From Mucilaginibacter_A sp965201005 (lineage in GTDB: Bacteria > Bacteroidota > Bacteroidia > Sphingobacteriales > Sphingobacteriaceae): a stretch of 64,000 nt of DNA. The stretch is from NCBI RefSeq assembly GCF_965201005.1, contig NZ_OZ241747.1, forward strand, positions 3,348,001-3,412,000, written 5' to 3'. The translations under genes and the position numbers were made by a program. This document shows positions 59,555 to 64,000 of this stretch, one piece after another. The notes under the pieces were generated by a model. That model was not told where the DNA came from. It made no database searches and was given only the letters and a program-made list of their open reading frames with translations. Each line of letters starts with the position of its first letter. Within the stretch, counting starts at the first letter, position 1.

Positions 59555-60775
59555 ATGTTAAGTACGATCGAAGAAGCCATCGAAGACATTAAAGCCGGGA
59601 AAATGATCATCATTGTGGATGATGAAGACCGGGAAAATGAAGGCGATTTTTATATCCCGGCCCAAAATGCCACACCGGAAACCATCAATTTTATGGCGCG
59701 TTTTGGCCGCGGATTGATTTGCGCGCCAATTTCCCGCAGCATTGCGCAACGTTTACAGCTTGATTTGATGGTGGGCAACAATACGGCCTCCCACGAAACC
59801 AATTTTACCGTTTCCATTGATCTGCTTGGACACGGCTGCACTACGGGTATTTCGGCAAGTGATCGCTCTAAAACGGTTTTGGCCTTGATCGACCCTGTAA
59901 TGCAGCCATCAGATTTTGGCCGGCCCGGACATATTTTCCCACTGATTTCTAAAGAAGGCGGCGTGCTCAGGCGTGCCGGCCACACAGAAGCGGCTACAGA
60001 TTTGGCACTGATGGCCGGTTTTGATGCCGCAGGTGTGATTTGCGAGATTTTGAAAGAGGACGGCGATATGGCACGCCTGCCTGACCTGGAATTATTAGCG
60101 GAGGAACATAATCTCAAAATTATTTCTATCGAGAACCTGATCAAGCATAAAATGAGCAGGGAAAGCCTGATTACGAAAGAAATTTCTGTAAAAATGCCAA
60201 CCGAATGGGGTGATTTTGACATGATCGCCTATACGCAAAAAAGCACCGGCGATCATCATATTGCTTTAGTAAAAGGCACTTGGGAAGCAGACGAACCTGT
60301 TTTGGTGCGTGTGCACAGTTCCTGCATTACCGGAGATATTTTTGGTTCGTGCCGATGTGACTGCGGGCCGCAATTGCACAAAGCCATGGAAATTATCCAG
60401 AAAGAAGGCAAAGGTGTAATTGTTTATATGAACCAGGAAGGCCGCGGTATCGGGTTGATTAATAAGTTGAAAGCGTATAATCTGCAAGAAAACGGCTACG
60501 ACACAGTTACCGCAAACCTGCAATTAGGTTTTAAAATGGACCAGCGGGATTATGGTGTTGGTGCGCAGATCTTGCGTGACCTGAACATCACGAACATGAG
60601 ACTACTCACCAACAATCCTACAAAACGCACTGGTTTATCCGGCTATGGTTTGGAAATTGTGGAAACGCTGCCGATCGAAGTTTCTTCAAACCCGCACAAT
60701 GAGTTTTACCTCAAAACCAAAAGGGACAAAATGGGCCATTCCATTTTAAAAGAAAACCACGAGCAGCCTAATTAA
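59555..60775 (+). CDS. ribBA: Bifunctional DHBP synthase / GTP cyclohydrolase II
   Basis: A 406-residue fusion for riboflavin synthesis. The N-terminal RibB domain has IVDDEDRENEGDFYIPAQ near residue 20, GRGLICAPIS near 52 and GHTEAATDLALMAGF near 148; the C-terminal RibA domain starts near 205 with VRVHSSCITGDIFGSCRCDCGPQL (zinc cysteines) and YMNQEGRGIGLINKLKAY. Together with ribF at 2576 this gives two steps of flavin metabolism in the window, though not linked. No FMN riboswitch was recognised in the 119-bp leader. Confidence 0.96.
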   Translation: MLSTIEEAIEDIKAGKMIIIVDDEDRENEGDFYIPAQNATPETINFMARFGRGLICAPISRSIAQRLQLDLMVGNNTASHETNFTVSIDLLGHGCTTGISASDRSKTVLALIDPVMQPSDFGRPGHIFPLISKEGGVLRRAGHTEAATDLALMAGFDAAGVICEILKEDGDMARLPDLELLAEEHNLKIISIENLIKHKMSRESLITKEISVKMPTEWGDFDMIAYTQKSTGDHHIALVKGTWEADEPVLVRVHSSCITGDIFGSCRCDCGPQLHKAMEIIQKEGKGVIVYMNQEGRGIGLINKLKAYNLQENGYDTVTANLQLGFKMDQRDYGVGAQILRDLNITNMRLLTNNPTKRTGLSGYGLEIVETLPIEVSSNPHNEFYLKTKRDKMGHSILKENHEQPN

Positions 60776-60782
60776 CCAACCA

Positions 60783-60836
60783 ATGCTTCTTTTACCGGTT
60801 AAATTTTGACCAAATTTTAGCCGATAAAAGAAGCAT
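60783..60836. repeat. Compact 54-bp pair of A-type 12-mers
   Basis: ATGCTTCTTTTA (60783-60794) and TAAAAGAAGCAT (60825-60836) flank CCGGTTAAATTTTG and CCAAATTTTAGCCGA. It fills the gap between the convergent ribBA and tamB-like genes. Confidence 0.82.
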
Positions 60837-60845
60837 CTGAAATAA

Positions 60846-63800
60846 TTACTCTAACGCAGAAGTTGTTTTTATGGCCGGTGTGCTTATCGGTAATAACGGC
60901 CGCTGATTTCTGCGGTTTTTTCTCCGGGTAAAAATATTCTTCAAAAACTCGGAAAACGAATCAAAATCCTGCTGGTAAACCAAGCCCAAACCGTTTACAT
61001 ATTGCAGGCCTAATTGTTCGTTTATCGTGTTTAAAGTAGTGCTGTTCAACGCCCGGTATGAATATTTTGCCGTCAGTTTTCCATCTTGCGTGATCAGGTA
61101 TTGCGCTTCAAAATCTTTGGTAAAATTGTTAAAGTTGGAGCTGAACACGTTTGAATTCTGGTTAAAAAGATCATTTCCAACCTGATTATTGTACAAACTT
61201 CCGTTTAAAACCAACCGATTTTTAAACAATCGCAAAGAAGCACTGGCATCATTAAAAGAACGGATATTGAGGTCCAGGTTTTTGATATTGGACTGGGAAA
61301 TAAAATTGTTCAGCTTATTAAATGCAAACTCACTGATGGCATCCTGCGCGGTGCTGCCTACTTCTTTGGTTAAGTTTTGACCGGTTCCGGTAGCAAATTT
61401 CCGGCGAACAATCAAACTCAAAGCCTGCTGGTTGCGGTTGGTGGCATCGTTTAAATAAGCGGCCAGTTCATCTTTTATTGCCGGATCATTGGGGAAATTA
61501 AAGCTAAAATCTATATCCGGATGTGTTAACGATTTAGTGAGCAGCAACTCCGCCTGAACTAACTTTTGCTGACCGCTTTGCGCATTCGATAAACCGGCCG
61601 CCCGGTATAAATCATTAATATCCGCACGAACTTCATAAATTGCTTTCAGGTTGATCTCTGCGTTGGATGGATCGCCCGTCCAGCGGATTGTTCCGCCCTG
61701 ATTGACCTGAAAGTTTTTGCTGATAAAATTTTGTGCCGTAAACTCAAATTTTCCGTTCGAGATCAAATAATCGCCCCGCATCTCAAAATCCCCGGCACTG
61801 TTGATGTTCAGCATTAAGTTGCTTGCCGTGCCGCTTCCTTCCAGCTGGCCGTAGTCCGTTGTGATTTTAACCAGCGTTTTCTCGTCAATAGTTAAATCAA
61901 AGTTTAAAGTTACGCCGTTAAAAGAACGTTCTTTTTTAACGTTTTTAGATGAATCCCGGCTTACATAAGTAATAAAATCGTAAGTGCTGGCCGTGCTGGA
62001 AGAGTTCAGCGGGATATTAAAAACCGTTCCTTCCTCCGTTCGTGCCTTGATATCGATTTTCATGTTGTCCGGTGGTCCTTCAAAACTGAATTTTCCGCTG
62101 GCAAAAGCAGTACCGTAATACAAGCGGTTATCACGGAAAACGGTGTTTAAGGCCATCAAATTACGGGCATCAATAGTTGCCTGAATGTTGGGGTTGGATA
62201 AATTATTCAGATCAACCGTGCCATTTACCAGGCCAACGCCTTTTCTGGTATCTTTTAATTGCAGGTTTTCGATATAAATAATACTGTTTTTAACCGATAA
62301 ATTATCATCAATTACATAAGGCGTTTTTAAATAATTAATGGTGAATGCTGTGTTTTGCAAACTCAAATTCCCGTTGATTTGCGGTTTGTCCAGACTTCCG
62401 GTTAAATCCAAATTGGCCGAAATATGACCACCCAGGTTAGAAACCAGATCATTGACCAGCGGATCTAAAATCACCGCTTCCGTTTTGTCCATTTTAATAT
62501 GGAAATCAAGCTGGTCATCATCACTTTCCAGGTGATATTTTCCGCTGATATTAATGGTTTCCAGGCCTTTGTTGAGTAGATTGAGGTTTACCAAAGCCTG
62601 TTTGTTGGCATTGTCCAGTTCGGCCGAAAGTTTTAAATTGCCGATAGCCGTTTTGTTCAGCGTGATAGAATCTGCCCGCAAATTGCTTTCAAAACCTATT
62701 TTACTGGTGATGGCGTTTAAAGTGGCATCACCATTTAACGTCCCGCCAAGTTTGATGCCCGAAGCTTTGGTCAACTGGTCCAGCGAAGTCAGCTTAAACT
62801 GATTAAACATTATTTTAAGTTTGTCTTCCGGTTTTGCTGAGATAAAACCATCAATACTGATCTTTTGCGAACCGTTTGATAACACAAAACCCTCAATTTG
62901 TGTCTTGGAATTTTGTAACAGCCTGATCCTCACCTGCTCTGCAATCCGCCATTTTTGCTGCTCAATAATTATATCCGAAGGCAGCAGTTTTAATTTTGCG
63001 GTAGTGTCCCGTCCAAATTCCACTAAACCATATAAATCCAACTGGTTTACCGCGTTTTTATCTGATAATTTAATATTGAAATTCAAACTGTCGCGTTTCA
63101 AAAAATTGGTGATGTTGATGTTTTTGATGAAAAGACTGTCCGTAAAATTTACTTTGCTCAAAGAAATATTTACGCCCATATAATCATTGTCCGTACTTTC
63201 ATCAATCAGCAGATCATGGAAAACCATTTTATCATATCGGATGGTTTTGATCAGGCCATTCAATGTAGCGGTTTTTGTGTTTGAGTTGAAATTGCCCACA
63301 AAGGTTCCCTGATCCGGGATTTTTAATTTTGGCAGAAACAGCGTAGTTACCGGATCGAGATTTTTCAGGTTTAACCGAAAAGCAAAATTTTGCGGTTTTG
63401 GGGCCACAAATTTGGTTTGCAACGATGGAATATACTTTTTAACCAGCGTTTTAAAGTAAGAAGGCAACGTATTCAGATCGTAATCGCCTTTTAAACTGCC
63501 GTCAGCCAGAGAAGATTCTAAGGTGAGTTCGCGTTCCCGGCCCTTACCTTCTGCAGCAAAATACAGCGAATCAACAAAATAATTATCCCGGGGATTGACC
63601 AGCCGGATTTTGCGCAGCATAATATTTCCATTGACGTTATCAATGCTATTTCCGGAAAAATCAGAGCTAAACTGTGCATCAACCGAAATAGTATCCTTTA
63701 AAAAATGCAATTTGTTCAACTTTGCCCCTTTAATAACAGACACAAAATGGAAAACCGGTAATGCCGGGTTTAAATTTACGCTTCCTTTAAAATCCAGGTT

Positions 63801-64000
63801 CAGGTTTGGATCATTTACCAAAACGGCACCATCAAAATTTTTCTTTTTAAAAGTTCCGTTTACAGCCAGATTATTGTAACGGTACTTATTGAAATCCAGG
63901 TACTTAACTTTAGCATTAAGCTTGCCACTGAGGTCTTTCAGGTTAAACCCCGCTCCTTTTATATCCGCAGAAAGTGTGGCCCGGTTTAAAGAATGCTCAT
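60846..64000 (-). CDS. TamB-like (DUF490) translocation/assembly protein, 5' end outside the window
   Basis: The frame stays open to the right edge (reading EHSLNRATLSADIKGAGFNL there), so at least 1050 C-terminal residues are present. Repeated amphipathic beta strands (NLAVNGTFKKKNFDGAVLV, LDLTGSLDKPQINGNLSL) are typical of the long hydrophobic groove of TamB/AsmA-like proteins. The C-terminal DUF490 domain has NGKFEFTAQNFISKNFQVNQGGTIRWTGDPSNAEINLKAIYEV near 61,700-61,600. These proteins bridge the envelope for lipid transport or outer-membrane protein assembly. A 12-mer (GTAT form, 62281) encodes VKNSI. TTG at 63821 is not the true start. Confidence 0.9.
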   Translation of the reverse strand, partial: EHSLNRATLSADIKGAGFNLKDLSGKLNAKVKYLDFNKYRYNNLAVNGTFKKKNFDGAVLVNDPNLNLDFKGSVNLNPALPVFHFVSVIKGAKLNKLHFLKDTISVDAQFSSDFSGNSIDNVNGNIMLRKIRLVNPRDNYFVDSLYFAAEGKGRERELTLESSLADGSLKGDYDLNTLPSYFKTLVKKYIPSLQTKFVAPKPQNFAFRLNLKNLDPVTTLFLPKLKIPDQGTFVGNFNSNTKTATLNGLIKTIRYDKMVFHDLLIDESTDNDYMGVNISLSKVNFTDSLFIKNINITNFLKRDSLNFNIKLSDKNAVNQLDLYGLVEFGRDTTAKLKLLPSDIIIEQQKWRIAEQVRIRLLQNSKTQIEGFVLSNGSQKISIDGFISAKPEDKLKIMFNQFKLTSLDQLTKASGIKLGGTLNGDATLNAITSKIGFESNLRADSITLNKTAIGNLKLSAELDNANKQALVNLNLLNKGLETINISGKYHLESDDDQLDFHIKMDKTEAVILDPLVNDLVSNLGGHISANLDLTGSLDKPQINGNLSLQNTAFTINYLKTPYVIDDNLSVKNSIIYIENLQLKDTRKGVGLVNGTVDLNNLSNPNIQATIDARNLMALNTVFRDNRLYYGTAFASGKFSFEGPPDNMKIDIKARTEEGTVFNIPLNSSSTASTYDFITYVSRDSSKNVKKERSFNGVTLNFDLTIDEKTLVKITTDYGQLEGSGTASNLMLNINSAGDFEMRGDYLISNGKFEFTAQNFISKNFQVNQGGTIRWTGDPSNAEINLKAIYEVRADINDLYRAAGLSNAQSGQQKLVQAELLLTKSLTHPDIDFSFNFPNDPAIKDELAAYLNDATNRNQQALSLIVRRKFATGTGQNLTKEVGSTAQDAISEFAFNKLNNFISQSNIKNLDLNIRSFNDASASLRLFKNRLVLNGSLYNNQVGNDLFNQNSNVFSSNFNNFTKDFEAQYLITQDGKLTAKYSYRALNSTTLNTINEQLGLQYVNGLGLVYQQDFDSFSEFLKNIFTRRKNRRNQRPLLPISTPAIKTTSALE

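Noticed and set aside
8829..60836. CRISPR array
   Set aside because: The repeated words are inverted, irregularly spaced from tens to thousands of bases, lie inside genes too, and no cas genes are present.

Overview
The window looks like chromosome of a Bacteroidota species, most likely family Sphingobacteriaceae (Pedobacter/Mucilaginibacter-like; inferred from gene content, not proven). Supporting signs are the long plant-type IspG, DUF3098 next to FtsX, the MoxR/DUF58/BatA/DUF4175 cluster, a TonB-dependent-type outer-membrane barrel, GH43 and KduI/KduD sugar genes, near absence of Shine-Dalgarno sequences, and a TAnnTTTG-type -7 box before the tRNA gene. No phage, integron, insertion sequence or CRISPR array was seen.

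Layout. 1-6.4 kb: 3' end of mqo, an aquaporin-like gene, a DUF2157 membrane protein, then a minus-strand operon ftsX - DUF3098 - uppP - truB - ribF. 6.4-20 kb: small hydrophilic protein, ABC exporter, AI-2E-type permease, DUF421, DUF92, a secreted endonuclease/phosphatase-family enzyme, GH43, YceH, Nudix, an FAD oxidoreductase and an outer-membrane porin. 20-38 kb: GH63-like glucosidase, a tiny lipoprotein, two glycosyltransferases, a NatAB-like ABC pair, Ppx/GppA, Maf, DUF2130, DUF2784, a second GH43, a Tat-type SDR, an outer-membrane barrel and a TonB-like protein. 38-43 kb: IspG, a GAF histidine kinase, DUF4159. 43-54 kb: the MoxR - antitoxin-like - DUF58 - BatA - DUF4175 - membrane protein cluster and a TldD/PmbA pair. 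54-64 kb: uronate genes (DUF4350-like, kduI, kduD), tRNA-Met, START-like protein, LptF/G-type permease, ribBA, and a TamB-like giant running off the right edge.

Two features stand out beyond ordinary genes. (1) A 12-bp word family, TAAAAGAAGCAT / TAAAAACAGCAT / TAAAAAAAGCAT (C or T at the tenth position), occurs 79 times by hand count on the two strands, about one per 800 bp. About two thirds lie between genes, often as inverted pairs with an A/T-rich extension (AAATTTTA-GGTG); 27 lie inside genes in several reading frames and both orientations. Density, terminator-like pairing and tolerance inside genes resemble DNA uptake sequences (Neisseria, Haemophilus) or cyanobacterial HIP1; the function here is unknown. 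(2) Three imperfect palindromes built from GAGCGGAGA/TCTCCGCTC-like arms lie in frame inside the conserved enzymes RibF (one) and IspG (two), like the Rickettsia palindromic elements that insert into reading frames.
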